Below, piece after piece: positions 36,929 through 47,149 of a DNA stretch of 64,000 nucleotides; positions within the stretch are counted from its first letter, which is position 1, and each line of letters opens with the position of its first letter. The notes beneath the pieces are model-generated. The model saw nothing but the letters and a program-made list of their open reading frames with translations, was not told the DNA's origin and searched no databases. This stretch comes from Legionella steigerwaltii. Lineage in GTDB: Bacteria > Pseudomonadota > Gammaproteobacteria > Legionellales > Legionellaceae. The position numbers and the translations under genes were made by a program. Location: positions 1 through 64,000 of the forward strand of contig NZ_LNYZ01000006.1 in NCBI RefSeq assembly GCF_001468065.1. The letters are read 5' to 3'.

Positions 36929-39370
36929 TTAATGGGTATGTAAATCATTATTTTTAATTTTTTTTGATCTTTTACCCACTAAAGCTTCAGATTGTACATT
37001 TGTTGGCTGTTCTACCCAAGGACTGCGTTGTAAAGCCAGTTCTAGAACCTGTTCTATGGTCTTAACTGGATGTATTTTTAGCTTACGTAAAATATTATCT
37101 GGAATCTCTTCCAGGTCTTTTACATTTTCCTCAGGAATAATGACATGCTTAATTCCGCCTCGATGAGCTGCCAATAATTTCTCTTTAAGACCCCCAATTG
37201 GCAACACCTGCCCTCTCAACGTTATTTCTCCTGTCATCGCTACATCTGCTTTAACAGGGATATGCGTCACTACAGAAACCAAAACTGTACACATACCAAT
37301 ACCCGCACTTGGGCCGTCCTTAGGAGTAGCTCCTTCAGGAACATGAACATGAAAATCATTCTTGTCATAAAAATCATCGGCCAAGCCAAAATTTTTAGCT
37401 CTGCTTCGTACAACAGTCATTGCAGCGTGAATGGACTCCTGCATGACCTCACCCAATTGACCTGTATGCGTTACTTTGCCTTTACCTGGCATCATTGATG
37501 CTTCAATTGTTAGCAATTCTCCGCCCACACTTGTCCAGGCTAAACCTGTAACCTGACCCACCTGATCAAACTCTTCAGCCAAGCCATATCGAAATTTTTT
37601 CACACCCAAATACTTTTCAATATTACTTGTAGTTACGTTCATTTTTTTAACTTTTTTATTAGATAGAATTTCTTTAACGACTTTTCTACAAATACTCGCA
37701 ATATCTCGTTCTAAGTTACGAACACCTGCCTCTCGAGTGTAGTGACGAATAACTTCTCGAATTGCACCTTCGCTAATATGAATTTCTTGATTGCTCAAAC
37801 CATTCAAGACGACTTGTTTTGGAACAAGATATTTATCAGCAATACTTACTTTTTCATCTTCTGTATAACCCGCAAGTCGAATCACTTCCATTCTATCTAA
37901 TAAAGGAGCAGGAATTTCCAGTGAATTCGCTGTCGCAATAAACATAACATCACTCAAATCATAATCTACTTCTAGATAATGATCGTTAAACGTGTGGTTC
38001 TGTTCTGGATCCAGCACCTCAAGTAGTGCTGCAGCAGGGTCGCCACGGAAATCCATAGCCATTTTATCCACTTCATCCAACATAATGAGTGGATTTTTTA
38101 CCCCGGCCTTACATAATTTTTGGATAATTTTTCCTGGCATAGATCCTATATAAGTTCTTCTATGTCCTCGAATCTCTGCTTCATCTCTTACGCCACCCAA
38201 AGCTATACGAATAAATGTACGACCTGTAGCATTCGCAATGGATTGTCCTAATGAAGTTTTACCAACCCCAGGAGGTCCAACAAGACAAAGTATTGGCCCT
38301 TTTAATCGTTTCACACGTTGTTGAACAGCCAGATATTCGATAATACGTTCTTTAACCCGTTCAAGGCCGTAATGTTCTTTATCTAATAATTTTTCTGCTT
38401 TGAGTAAATCAAATTGAATTTTAGTTCTCTTTTTCCAGGGTACCGCAAGCATCCAATCGAGATAGTTGCGTATAACCGTTGCCTCAGCAGACATAGGTGA
38501 CATCATTTTCAATTTATGAAGTTCAGCTAGCGATTTTTCTTTTGCTTCTTTGGGCATCCCAGCTTTGTTAATGGAATTTTCCAATTGTTCAATTTCATTT
38601 CCTTCTTCGCCCAGCTCGCCCAACTCTTTTTGAATTGCTTTCATTTGCTCGTTGAGATAATACTCTCGCTGACTTTTTTCCATTTGTCGCTTAACACGTC
38701 CTCTCACACGTTTTTCAACATGTAACAAGTCAATTTCATTTTCTATAGCAGACATTAAACGCTCAAGACGAGTACCCACATCTAGAGTTTCTAGTAACTC
38801 TTGTTTATCATCTACCTTCAATGTCAGATGGGCAGCTATAGTGTCAGCTAAACGGCCTGGCTCTTCTATTCCGGCAAGGGGTGATAAAACCTCGGGTGGA
38901 ATTTTTTTATTTAGCTTGATGTATTGCTCAAACTGCGACATTAAGGATCGCATTAAAATACCGGTATCTGGTTCTTGTACCGCAGCATTTTCATCTTCCA
39001 ATAATTCAAGATCAGCTTCTAGATATCCTTTGGTCTGATTGTATTCCTTTGCTTTTGCACGCTTTTCGCCTTCGACTAAAACTTTTACGGTTCCGTCCGG
39101 TAATTTCAATAATTGCAGAACACTTGATAACGTTCCAACTTGAAAAATATCAGCTTCACCAGGATCGTCATTAGATGATTTTTTCTGTGCAACTAAAAAA
39201 ATTTGCTTACTATCAACCATTGCCGCTTCTAAAGCTTTAATTGATTTTCCTCGCCCAACAAACAGAGGAATAACCATATGAGGGTAGACCACTACGTCTC
39301 TTAATGGCAATACAGGTATATCTGACAGTTTTTCTGCCTCATTCGAAGTCTCTATAATTTCAGTGGACAT
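36929..39370 (-). CDS. lon: ATP-dependent protease Lon
   Basis: Lon degrades misfolded and regulatory proteins in the cytosol. The 813-residue protein has the N-terminal substrate-binding domain (IPVLPLRDVVVYPHMVIPLF), the AAA+ module with Walker A GPPGVGKTSLGQ and Walker B LIMLDEVDKM, and the C-terminal protease with catalytic Ser in DGPSAGIGM and catalytic Lys in GGLKEKLLAAHRGG. Length is slightly above E. coli Lon (784) because of a charged tail. It lies between clpX and hupB, the usual gammaproteobacterial order. Confidence 0.97.
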   Translation of the reverse strand: MSTEIIETSNEAEKLSDIPVLPLRDVVVYPHMVIPLFVGRGKSIKALEAAMVDSKQIFLVAQKKSSNDDPGEADIFQVGTLSSVLQLLKLPDGTVKVLVEGEKRAKAKEYNQTKGYLEADLELLEDENAAVQEPDTGILMRSLMSQFEQYIKLNKKIPPEVLSPLAGIEEPGRLADTIAAHLTLKVDDKQELLETLDVGTRLERLMSAIENEIDLLHVEKRVRGRVKRQMEKSQREYYLNEQMKAIQKELGELGEEGNEIEQLENSINKAGMPKEAKEKSLAELHKLKMMSPMSAEATVIRNYLDWMLAVPWKKRTKIQFDLLKAEKLLDKEHYGLERVKERIIEYLAVQQRVKRLKGPILCLVGPPGVGKTSLGQSIANATGRTFIRIALGGVRDEAEIRGHRRTYIGSMPGKIIQKLCKAGVKNPLIMLDEVDKMAMDFRGDPAAALLEVLDPEQNHTFNDHYLEVDYDLSDVMFIATANSLEIPAPLLDRMEVIRLAGYTEDEKVSIADKYLVPKQVVLNGLSNQEIHISEGAIREVIRHYTREAGVRNLERDIASICRKVVKEILSNKKVKKMNVTTSNIEKYLGVKKFRYGLAEEFDQVGQVTGLAWTSVGGELLTIEASMMPGKGKVTHTGQLGEVMQESIHAAMTVVRSRAKNFGLADDFYDKNDFHVHVPEGATPKDGPSAGIGMCTVLVSVVTHIPVKADVAMTGEITLRGQVLPIGGLKEKLLAAHRGGIKHVIIPEENVKDLEEIPDNILRKLKIHPVKTIEQVLELALQRSPWVEQPTNVQSEALVGKRSKKIKNNDLHTH

Positions 39371-39493
39371 AATGAACCCTTATTCAAACGAAAACTCTAT
39401 TTAAAATTCACGCTACTACTAATTATAATTTAAAAGGAAGGGAGAGTTATTGCAAGAAATCAAAGCGCTATAATTAAGAAAGTTGCCTAAAGG

Positions 39494-39523
39494 ACTCTCT
39501 CCTGCACTAAACAGGAGAGGAGT
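39494..39523 (-). terminator. Hairpin after clpX, possible terminator
   Basis: On the minus strand ACTCCTCTCCTG pairs almost fully with CAGGAGAGAGT across a 7-base loop, 8 bases after the clpX stop. Only CCTTT follows, so termination may be partial. Confidence 0.45.
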
Positions 39524-39530
39524 AAAAATC

Positions 39531-40805
39531 TTACTCTTGACCACCTGCTGCACTCTTCATCCCTTCTTGCTCATAAATAAGGATAGGTTTTGATGAACTA
39601 TTTACAGCACTTTCATCAACCACAACCTTAATTACTCCTTCAAGAGAAGGTAATTCATACATGGTGTCTAAAAGAATATTTTCAAGTATAGCACGTAAAC
39701 CTCGTGCTCCCATTTTTCGTTCTAGAGCCTTTTTAGAAATTGCTACTAGTGCTTCTTCTCTAAATTCAAGCTCGACTCCTTCCATTCTGAACAGCGACTG
39801 GAATTGCTTAGTCAAAGCATTTTTAGGATTCGTTAAAATATCAATAAGAGCTGATTCATCCAGCTCTTGCAAAGTGGCAACTACAGGCAATCGACCCACA
39901 AACTCGGGTATTAATCCATATTTAATCAGATCATCTGATTCTAATTGATTCAATACCTTAGATATTTCATCACTGCTTTCTTTTTTATTTTTCAATTGTG
40001 CAGAGAATCCAATGCCTGACTTATCACTTCGCTCTCTTATTACTTTTTCCAATCCAGCAAAAGCACCACCACAAATAAATAAAATATTTGAAGTGTCAAC
40101 TTGTAAAAACTCTTGTTGTGGATGTTTACGACCACCTTGTGGTGGCACTGAAGCAATAGTACCTTCAATTAGCTTTAAGAGTGCCTGTTGCACTCCCTCA
40201 CCAGAAACATCTCGTGTAATCGACGGATTATCAGACTTACGTGATATCTTATCAATTTCATCAATATAAACGATTCCATGCTGAGCTTTATCAACATCAT
40301 AATCACACTTTTGTAAAAGTTTTTGGATAATATTTTCTACATCTTCACCTACATAACCTGCTTCAGTAAGTGTAGTTGCATCGGCCATAGCAAATGGAAC
40401 ATTGAGAATTCGAGCTAATGTTTGTGCTAAAAGTGTTTTCCCGCTTCCAGTTGGACCTATAAGTAAAATATTACTTTTTCCAAGCTCAACACCATCTTCA
40501 CTTTTATGTTGTAATCGCTTGTAATGATTATACACAGCTACGGACAAGACTTTTTTTGCATGAGATTGTCCTATGACGTACTCATCCAAGAAGTTTGAAA
40601 TTTCTTTGGGTGATGGCAAACGTACTTCTGCTTCTTCATGAGCTTCATGTGTTTCTTCGCGAATAATATCATTACAGAGCTCAACACATTCATCACAGAC
40701 AAATACAGAAGGACCAGCAATCAATTTTTTAACTTCATGTTGGCTCTTTCCGCAAAAAGAACAATACAAAACTTTATCGCCACTTCCGTTACCGGATTTA
40801 CTCAT
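39531..40805 (-). CDS. clpX: ClpXP protease ATPase subunit ClpX
   Basis: ClpX unfolds substrates and feeds them to ClpP. With the start at 40805 ([10 protein letters not shown]) it has 424 residues, as in E. coli; the open frame extends 21 codons upstream but lacks homology, and AAGGGG lies before this ATG. It has the four-cysteine zinc domain (CSFCGKSQ and CDECVELC), Walker [13 protein letters not shown], Walker [11 protein letters not shown] and the IGF-type loop for ClpP docking around SGIGFSAQL. It lies downstream of clpP, separated by a palindromic repeat. Confidence 0.97.
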   Translation of the reverse strand: MSKSGNGSGDKVLYCSFCGKSQHEVKKLIAGPSVFVCDECVELCNDIIREETHEAHEEAEVRLPSPKEISNFLDEYVIGQSHAKKVLSVAVYNHYKRLQHKSEDGVELGKSNILLIGPTGSGKTLLAQTLARILNVPFAMADATTLTEAGYVGEDVENIIQKLLQKCDYDVDKAQHGIVYIDEIDKISRKSDNPSITRDVSGEGVQQALLKLIEGTIASVPPQGGRKHPQQEFLQVDTSNILFICGGAFAGLEKVIRERSDKSGIGFSAQLKNKKESSDEISKVLNQLESDDLIKYGLIPEFVGRLPVVATLQELDESALIDILTNPKNALTKQFQSLFRMEGVELEFREEALVAISKKALERKMGARGLRAILENILLDTMYELPSLEGVIKVVVDESAVNSSSKPILIYEQEGMKSAAGGQE

Positions 40806-40976
40806 AACCAAACCCCTTCTTACAACGATTATCGGAAAAATAGATAATATATGTAAAATATTAGTCAATCAGAAAAAGATATGCCACTGTTTTTCATGTA
40901 ACTATTTTTTTAAAAACAAAACGAAATACGAAAAAGTAATAAAGACTCAATATAAAAGGACCCCTAATCGCATTCC

Positions 40977-41050
40977 TAGCCCGGGTGCAGCGAAGCGGAA
41001 CCCTGTAAATCTGAACCAAACCCAGGTTCCGCTTCGCTGCACCTGGGCTA
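40977..41050. repeat. Palindromic repeat between clpP and clpX
   Basis: TAGCCCGGGTGCAGCGAAGCGGAACC pairs with GGTTCCGCTTCGCTGCACCTGGGCTA. The GCGAAGCGG change is matched by CCGCTTCGC on the other arm; the outer arm has one mismatch. It sits in the 287-base gap between the two subunit genes of the same protease, where it may alter their relative expression. Confidence 0.92.
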
Positions 41051-41092
41051 AGATACATTATAGTTCAGTTTTTTTGAATTTAAAGTAAACAA

Positions 41093-41731
41093 TTACTCTG
41101 TTTTATTTACTGACTCTCGATCATAAAGCACCTTATCAACTAAGCCGTACTCAACAGCTTGTGTGGCACTCATAAAATTATCACGTTCTGTGTCACGCAT
41201 AATTTGATCTGGTGTCTTTTTAGTATGATTTGCCATAATAGTATTTAAACGTTCTCTTACGGCTAAGGTCTCGCGAGCATGAATTTCGATATCAGTAGCT
41301 TGACCTCGATAACCACCTAATGGTTGGTGGATCATTACTCGTGAGTTTGGTAGACAGAATCTCTTGCCATCAGCTCCAGCGCAAAGCAATAAAGCAGCAG
41401 CGCTTGCTGCTTGCCCTATACACAAAGTGCTTACATCAGGTTTAATAAACTGTATGGTATCATAAATTGCTAAGCCAGCAGTTACTACACCTCCAGGAGA
41501 ATTAATATAGAGAGAAATATCTTTTTCAGGGTTTTCAGACTCAAGAAACAACAATTGAGCAACTACTAAATTAGCCATATGGTCTTCAACTTCACCCAAA
41601 AGAAAGATAATGCGTTCTTTTAATAATCTCGAATAAATATCATATGAACGCTCACCACGTGAGGTTTGTTCAATAACCATTGGGACTAATCCACTGGCAT
41701 TGCGAATTATGTTCTCTGAATATCCCGACAT
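41093..41731 (-). CDS. clpP: ClpXP protease proteolytic subunit ClpP
   Basis: ClpP forms the tetradecameric proteolytic chamber. The 212-residue precursor has a short propeptide and the full Ser-His-Asp triad: Ser110 in [10 protein letters not shown], His135 in [10 protein letters not shown] and Asp184 in TERDNFMSA. It lies 4 bases after the tig stop, so tig and clpP are likely co-transcribed; clpX follows across a repeat-containing gap. Confidence 0.97.
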   Translation of the reverse strand: MSGYSENIIRNASGLVPMVIEQTSRGERSYDIYSRLLKERIIFLLGEVEDHMANLVVAQLLFLESENPEKDISLYINSPGGVVTAGLAIYDTIQFIKPDVSTLCIGQAASAAALLLCAGADGKRFCLPNSRVMIHQPLGGYRGQATDIEIHARETLAVRERLNTIMANHTKKTPDQIMRDTERDNFMSATQAVEYGLVDKVLYDRESVNKTE

Positions 41732-41735
41732 ACAA

Positions 41736-43076
41736 TTACTCTCCTTTTTTCTCAGTTGCTTCAGTTGCAGGCTTAGGATTCATTATTGAATCATAATCTT
41801 TATTTTTATATTTAATTTTTGCATCTTCAGCAATTTTATCTGCAACCATCTCTTCCATAACAATTGCTTCAATTTCAGCCATATGCTCTTTGCTACTTTG
41901 ATACCAAGCACGCAACTCATCAGGATTCTCGTAAGCACTGGCAAATCGTTCAATTACAGCATTAACTTTATCTTTATCTGCAACAACTTGGTGTTTTTTA
42001 ACGTACTCAGAGAAGAGTAAACCAAGATGAACGCGACGTTTTGCTTGCTCTTCAAACAGTTCACGAGGAAAATCAGGTATCTTTTCATTCTCATGATGCT
42101 CATGTCCAAAAAGACGATGATACATATCATGTTTCAAATGTTCGATTTCTTTATCAATTAAAGCTAGTGGCAATTCAATGACATTCACTTCCATTAATTT
42201 ATCGAACAACTTTTCCCTATTCATCATACTGACGCGACGCTCTAATTCACGAGCCATATTCTCTTTAATATCTTTTTTCAGCGCGTCTATGCCGCCTTCT
42301 TTGATATTAAATTTCTCAGCAAAAGCTTCATCAAGCTCAGGTAATTTTCCTTCCATCACATTATGAAGTGTAATTTTGAAAACAGCTTCTTTACCTGCTA
42401 ATTCTTTATGGCCGTAGTCAGCAGGGAAAGTAACTTTGATATCAAAAGATTTCTCTTTTTTATTACCAATAATTCCTTCTTCAAAACCAGGAATCATCGA
42501 GCCAGACCCAATAATTAATTCATGCCCTTTCGCACTACCACCATCAAAGAGTTTATCATCAAGAAACCCTTCAAAATCGATAACTACTTTGTCACCTTTT
42601 TTGACAGCTCGAGATACATCATGCCATTCTTTATTTTGCTCACGAAGTTTATCCAACATGTTTTCAACGTCTTTATCTGTTACTTCTGAACGAGCCAGTT
42701 CAACTGATGCTTGATTTAATTCAGCTACTTCAAATACAGGCATTACTTCAAATATTGCGGAATACTTGAAGTCTTTTCCTTTCTCTAGCTGCTCAGGTTC
42801 AACGGAAGGATAACCGGCAGGAACTAATTCATTTTTTTGTAATGCTTCAAACAATGTAGATTGCACCATGTCTCGAGCAACTTCTTCGCGAACACTTTGA
42901 GAATAGCGACTGACAACAACATGAAAGGGTACTTTACCAGGACGAAAACCATCAATTTTAACTTTGCGAGCAAGATTCTTGAGACGTAAGCTCACTTCTT
43001 CCTCAACTTTCTCTGAAGGCACAGAAACTGTGACCTTACGTTCCAAACCTTTTAGGGTCTCAACAGAAACTTGCAT
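41736..43076 (-). CDS. tig: Trigger factor Tig
   Basis: Trigger factor binds the ribosome exit and assists nascent chains. The 446-residue product (start at 43076, [17 protein letters not shown]) has the ribosome-binding signature [12 protein letters not shown] near residue 45, a PPIase (FKBP-like) domain at about 155-240 ([20 protein letters not shown]) and the C-terminal helical arms. The frame is open further upstream, but that part is the tRNA-Leu gene, and an AAGAGGTGAT ribosome-binding site precedes 43076. Only 32 bases separate it from the tRNA-Leu 3' end. Confidence 0.97.
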   Translation of the reverse strand: MQVSVETLKGLERKVTVSVPSEKVEEEVSLRLKNLARKVKIDGFRPGKVPFHVVVSRYSQSVREEVARDMVQSTLFEALQKNELVPAGYPSVEPEQLEKGKDFKYSAIFEVMPVFEVAELNQASVELARSEVTDKDVENMLDKLREQNKEWHDVSRAVKKGDKVVIDFEGFLDDKLFDGGSAKGHELIIGSGSMIPGFEEGIIGNKKEKSFDIKVTFPADYGHKELAGKEAVFKITLHNVMEGKLPELDEAFAEKFNIKEGGIDALKKDIKENMARELERRVSMMNREKLFDKLMEVNVIELPLALIDKEIEHLKHDMYHRLFGHEHHENEKIPDFPRELFEEQAKRRVHLGLLFSEYVKKHQVVADKDKVNAVIERFASAYENPDELRAWYQSSKEHMAEIEAIVMEEMVADKIAEDAKIKYKNKDYDSIMNPKPATEATEKKGE

Positions 43077-43108
43077 TAAAATCACCTCTTGGAATGTATA
43101 ATGATAAA

Positions 43109-43193
43109 TGGTGCGAAAGGAGAGACTCGAACTCTCACGGGTCGCCCCGCTGGAACCTAAATCCAGTGCGTCTACCAATTCCGCCACTTTCGC
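43109..43193 (-). tRNA. tRNA-Leu (anticodon UAG)
   Basis: The 85-base class-II tRNA has the acceptor GCGAAAG/CTTTCGC, anticodon TAG in GGATTTAGGTTCC, a long variable arm and an encoded CCA. It is the last tRNA of a four-gene cluster and leads directly into tig. Confidence 0.97.
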
Positions 43194-43281
43194 AAATCAG
43201 GTTGGATTATCAATCAGTAATTCAGTCTTGTAAAGACTCAGATAAAATCTTTAGCGATAAACCTTTTTTGTTTCTCTCATA

Positions 43282-43358
43282 TGGGGTGAACGATGGGACT
43301 CGAACCCACGACAACCGGGATCACAACCCGGGGCTCTACCAACTGAGCTACGCTCACC
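43282..43358 (-). tRNA. tRNA-His (anticodon GUG)
   Basis: The 77-base gene includes the extra G at -1 opposite C73, which is the identity element of tRNA-His. The anticodon is GTG in GGTTGTGATCC and CCA is encoded. Confidence 0.96.
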
Positions 43359-43399
43359 ATAAACTATATACCAGAAATTCTTATGAACAAGATCTGGGC

Positions 43400-43476
43400 T
43401 GGCACGCCCGGCAGGATTCGAACCTGCTACCCTCGGCTTAGAAGGCCGATGCTCTATCCAGATGAGCTACGGGCGC
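43400..43476 (-). tRNA. tRNA-Arg (anticodon UCU)
   Basis: The 77-base gene starts GCGCCCG, has anticodon TCT in CCTTCTAAG, a GGTTCGAATCC T arm and an encoded GCCA end. The first acceptor pair is G-U. Confidence 0.96.
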
Positions 43477-43480
43477 ATCT

Positions 43481-43557
43481 TGGTCGGGGTAGAGGGATTC
43501 GAACCCCCGACATCCTGCTCCCAAAGCAGGCGCGCTACCAGACTGCGCTATACCCCG
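43481..43557 (-). tRNA. tRNA-Pro (anticodon UGG)
   Basis: The 77-base gene has the acceptor CGGGGTA/TACCCCG, anticodon TGG in CTTTGGGAG and an encoded CCA. It is the first of the cluster Pro-Arg-His-Leu, with 4 bases between it and tRNA-Arg. Confidence 0.97.
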
Positions 43558-43798
43558 TAAAACCCGTCCCAAGGACAGAGCGCAGATGATACTAGGTGCC
43601 TTCATCAAGGTCAATATCTCTAATCATTTAATTTTAATTAATTTTACTTTATTGCTGCCGTTATTTAATTAGCTTGAACAAATCGTTATTTTTTAAGCCA
43701 TGTAGCTGATTGTCCATACAAGCACTGTACTCACCTACTCGAATCTTCTTCCTTTTTCAGCTAGCATTGAGGTTCATTATTCATTTTACCTTGAAAAT

Positions 43799-45022
43799 AT
43801 GAAACTTAAATTGCTCCCTATCTTCGACAATCTGAATTACCTACATAAAAACCACGAGCATGTTGTATTGCCTGATATTTGTTTTCAAAATGATTTTAAT
43901 TATGCGTTGAATTTTTTGAAAAGTTACACTGGCAGTCAAGGCACGTTCAATAGTTACCGTAGGGAAACGGAACGTTTATTACAATGGTCCTGGTTAATTA
44001 AAAATGTAACTATCAATGAATTGAAACGTGATGATATAGAGCAATACATTCATTTTTGCCAAAATCCACCCAAATCCTGGATCAGTTTAAAAAAAGTCCC
44101 TCGTTTTATTGAAAAAGATGGAAAACGTATTCCTAATGAAGAGTGGAGGCCCTTTGTAGTTACGTTAAGCAAATCTGCAATAAAAAACGGTCAAAAACCA
44201 CAGATTGATCAATTCAATTTATCTCAAGGAGCCATTCAAGAAATATTTGCTATTTTAAGTACCTTATTTAATTTCTTAATTGCAGAAGAGTATCTGGTTT
44301 CTAATCCTGTTGCTCTAATTCGTCAAAAAAGTAAATTTATTCGTAAGCGCCAACATAATGCCCCCATACGACGATTGAGTTTGACACAATGGAGCGCTGT
44401 ATTGGATGCCGCTGAATCCCTTGCCGAAGAATCCCCCCTGAAGCATGAACGCACTCGTTTTATGTTGAGTTTGTTGTTTGGCATGTATCTTCGTATATCT
44501 GAATTAGCAGCAAGTGATCGCTGGATCCCCAGTATGAATGATTTTGCCAAGGACAGTAATGGTCATTGGTGGTTCACAACGATAGGTAAAGGAAACAAAG
44601 AACGACAAATCGCAGTAAGCGAAGCAATGTTGGAAAGTTTGATGCGATGGCGTTGTTTCTTGGGATTATCTCCCCTCCCTTCTCCAGCAGATAATAGCCC
44701 ACTTATTCCCAAAATTCGTGGGAACGGTCCTATGAGTGATACAGCACCGATACGCAGAATTATTCAGCGATGTTTTGACTTAGCAGGTGAGCAACTGCGC
44801 ATAAAAGGCCATAATGAAGAGGCAGATAATTTAGCTGCAGCGACTGTCCACTGGCTTAGACATACCGGTATTTCTGAAGATGTTAAAATTCGTCCTCGTG
44901 AACATGTGCGAGACGATGCTGGCCATAGTTCTAGTGCAACAACAGATCGTTATATCGACATTGAAAAACAAGCTCGCTATCAGTCGGCCAGGAAAAAAAC
45001 GATTGAGCCAGAACCAAGTTAA
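43799..45022 (+). CDS. Orphan tyrosine recombinase (XerC/D-like integrase)
   Basis: The 407-residue protein has the tyrosine-recombinase catalytic set: Arg232 in YLRISEL, Lys264 in GKGNKER, His351 and Arg354 in HWLRHTG, His376 in AGHSSS and the nucleophile Tyr385 in DRYIDIEK. The N-terminal 40-150 region resembles the core-binding SAM-like domain. It is longer than XerC/XerD (about 300) because of an insert around 90-140. It stands alone next to a tRNA cluster, with no phage or island genes around it, so it may be a domesticated or stranded integrase. The target site is unknown. Confidence 0.88.
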   Translation: MKLKLLPIFDNLNYLHKNHEHVVLPDICFQNDFNYALNFLKSYTGSQGTFNSYRRETERLLQWSWLIKNVTINELKRDDIEQYIHFCQNPPKSWISLKKVPRFIEKDGKRIPNEEWRPFVVTLSKSAIKNGQKPQIDQFNLSQGAIQEIFAILSTLFNFLIAEEYLVSNPVALIRQKSKFIRKRQHNAPIRRLSLTQWSAVLDAAESLAEESPLKHERTRFMLSLLFGMYLRISELAASDRWIPSMNDFAKDSNGHWWFTTIGKGNKERQIAVSEAMLESLMRWRCFLGLSPLPSPADNSPLIPKIRGNGPMSDTAPIRRIIQRCFDLAGEQLRIKGHNEEADNLAAATVHWLRHTGISEDVKIRPREHVRDDAGHSSSATTDRYIDIEKQARYQSARKKTIEPEPS

Positions 45023-45053
45023 GCGGATTTATGTTAGAATTAAGAGAATATTG

Positions 45054-45134
45054 TAGCCTGGGTGCTGCGAAGAGAAATCCAGGAAATATGACGGCTGCTT
45101 TAAACCCGGGTTTCGCTTCGCAGCACCCAGGCTA
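45054..45134. repeat. Palindromic repeat with altered inner arm
   Basis: The outer ends are standard. The inner arm reads GCTGCGAAGAGAAATCC on the left and GGTTTCGCTTCGCAGC on the right, so the CTGC/GCAG change is compensated while the middle is partly decayed. It lies between the integrase gene and the ABC-F gene. Confidence 0.9.
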
Positions 45135-45180
45135 CAGTTTTTAATTTTTATATAACCACCTATATGGCTAAAGATTTATC

Positions 45181-47031
45181 ATGCTTACTCTTCGTCAAAT
45201 TACTTTAAGTCGTGGCAATAAAGTTTTATTAGATAAAGTTAATGTCACACTTTATGAAAAACAAAAAATAGGTCTTATTGGTCATAATGGCTGTGGCAAA
45301 TCGACATTATTTGATTTTTTATTAAAAAAACTACACCCTGATACGGGTGATTTTTTAATTAATCCTCAACTTACCATCAGTCACTTATCTCAACAATTAC
45401 CTGTCAGTGATGAAAAAGCACTGGATTTTGTATTGGGTGGTGATGAAGAATATCTTAAGTTGCTTCAACGCCTGAACGATGCAGAAGCAACAGGCAATGA
45501 TGCTGAAGTGTTAGCATGCCATGAAGAGTTAAGTCATACCGGGGGCTACAGTAAACCAGCCCAAGCAGCAACGATTATGTCTGGCCTTGGTTTTATAGGT
45601 GAGCAACAACAGGCTTCCGTGAATAGCTTTTCCGGGGGTTGGAGAATGCGTTTAAGCCTCGCACGCTGCTTAATGAAACCGGCTGATTTACTTTTGCTGG
45701 ATGAACCTACTAACCATTTAGACATGGAAGCTATTTTTTGGTTGGAACGTTTTTTAAGACAAAGCCCCTGCACTATTATTCTTATTTCTCATGACCGTGA
45801 ATTTCTTGATGCTTTCGTTACTCATATTCTTCATATTGAGAAACAAAATCTAACGCTTTACAGTGGCGATTACAGTTGTTTCGAAAAAACACATGCACAA
45901 CAATTGGCATTGCAACAAGCCATGTTTGAAAAACAACAAGCCAAAATTAATCATATGATGTCATTTGTCAATCGATTTAGAGCCAAAGCTACTAAAGCAA
46001 AACAAGCCCAAGGACGTCTAAAGGCCATTGAAAGAATGGAAATTATCGCTGCAGCGCAAGTAGATTCTCCCTTTTCTTTTGATTTTTTTCCATGCCCCCG
46101 AGCAGGTAATCCATTAATTCAGTGCAATATGGTCGATGCGGGATATCAATCTGAAAACCCTATATTAAAAAGAATCAATTTCTCACTCAATCCAGGGGAC
46201 AGAATAGCCTTGTTGGGACCAAATGGCGAAGGAAAATCTACACTGATCAAGACATTAACTGGTTCTTTAACTCCTTTGAATGGTACAATTCACCGTGCAG
46301 TACATTTAAAGATTGGCTATTATGCACAACACCAAGTAGAACAGCTGGATTACAATTTAAGTCCAGTGGAAACAATCCAAGTTTTATCACCAGAAGCACG
46401 CGAACAAACTATTCGTGATTTTTTAGGTGGCTTTAATTTCACTGGTGATATGGCAGTACAACCCATTACTCACTTTTCCGGTGGTGAAAAAGCACGTTTA
46501 GCTTTGGCTAAACTCGTTTGGCTCAAACCCAATCTACTTTTGCTTGATGAGCCCACAAACCATTTGGATCTTGGGATGCGGTCCGCTATTGAGCTCGCAT
46601 TGCAAAGCTATGAAGGTGCATTAATTCTTATCTCGCATGACCGTCATATGCTCAAAACCAGCGTCGATAATTTCTATCTGATTTACCAGAAGAAAGTGCA
46701 AGCGTTTGATGGGGACTTAGATGATTATTATTCATGGCTACAAGCTAAAGATTCAGTTAAAGAAAATTCAGCTACTTCAACTGCAACTGATTATAAAGAA
46801 AAGAAAACCTTACAAAATCGTTTGAAGAAACTGGAACAGTTGATTGAACAATATCAAGACGAACTTGCCAAACTGGATACTCAGCTAGGTGACCCAAGCA
46901 TTTATGAAGACAGTACGCAACAAAATAAGCTCAATCAATTAGTACAAAAGCGTAGTTTTACTCATTCTTCTTTAAGTCAGACTGAAGAAGAATGGTTAGA
47001 AATTAGCACCAGTTTGGAAGATTTAGCTTAA
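45181..47031 (+). CDS. ABC-F family ATPase (YheS-like)
   Basis: ABC-F proteins act on the ribosome. The 616-residue product has two ABC modules: Walker A GHNGCGKST (about 34-42) with signature FSGGWRMRLSLA and LLLLDEPTNHLD, then Walker A GPNGEGKST with FSGGEKARLALA and a second LLLLDEPTNHLD. A charged linker with KATKAKQAQGRLKAIERME lies between them and a coiled C-terminal tail (about 535-616) follows. No membrane segment exists. The arrangement and length fit YheS (637) better than Uup. A repeat precedes and another follows it. Confidence 0.88.
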   Translation: MLTLRQITLSRGNKVLLDKVNVTLYEKQKIGLIGHNGCGKSTLFDFLLKKLHPDTGDFLINPQLTISHLSQQLPVSDEKALDFVLGGDEEYLKLLQRLNDAEATGNDAEVLACHEELSHTGGYSKPAQAATIMSGLGFIGEQQQASVNSFSGGWRMRLSLARCLMKPADLLLLDEPTNHLDMEAIFWLERFLRQSPCTIILISHDREFLDAFVTHILHIEKQNLTLYSGDYSCFEKTHAQQLALQQAMFEKQQAKINHMMSFVNRFRAKATKAKQAQGRLKAIERMEIIAAAQVDSPFSFDFFPCPRAGNPLIQCNMVDAGYQSENPILKRINFSLNPGDRIALLGPNGEGKSTLIKTLTGSLTPLNGTIHRAVHLKIGYYAQHQVEQLDYNLSPVETIQVLSPEAREQTIRDFLGGFNFTGDMAVQPITHFSGGEKARLALAKLVWLKPNLLLLDEPTNHLDLGMRSAIELALQSYEGALILISHDRHMLKTSVDNFYLIYQKKVQAFDGDLDDYYSWLQAKDSVKENSATSTATDYKEKKTLQNRLKKLEQLIEQYQDELAKLDTQLGDPSIYEDSTQQNKLNQLVQKRSFTHSSLSQTEEEWLEISTSLEDLA

Positions 47032-47036
47032 ACATG

Positions 47037-47116
47037 TAGCCTGGGTGCAGCGAAGCGGAACCCGGGAATATTGAACCACTTCTTATCCCAGGTTCCGCTT
47101 CGCTGCACCCAGGCTA
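47037..47116. repeat. Palindromic repeat after the ABC-F gene
   Basis: It has GCAGCGAAGCGGAACC with matching GGTTCCGCTTCGCTGC, the same compensated variant as the copy at 40977. It begins 6 bases after the ABC-F stop codon and lies before the convergent end of rnc. Confidence 0.93.
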
Positions 47117-47149
47117 CATAATCTATCCCGTTATCATTTCGGAGAAAAA

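Noticed and set aside
43077..43187. N-terminal extension of trigger factor
   Set aside because: The frame is open but lies over the tRNA-Leu gene; the ribosome-binding site and homology support a start at 43076.
43094..43589. Two plus-strand reading frames of 115 and 68 codons
   Set aside because: They are the complements of the tRNA-Leu, His, Arg and Pro genes and encode nothing recognisable.
43481..45022. A genomic island integrated in tRNA-Pro by the adjacent recombinase
   Set aside because: The recombinase lies on the 5' side of the tRNA, no duplicated tRNA 3' end was found, and the following genes are chromosomal housekeeping genes.
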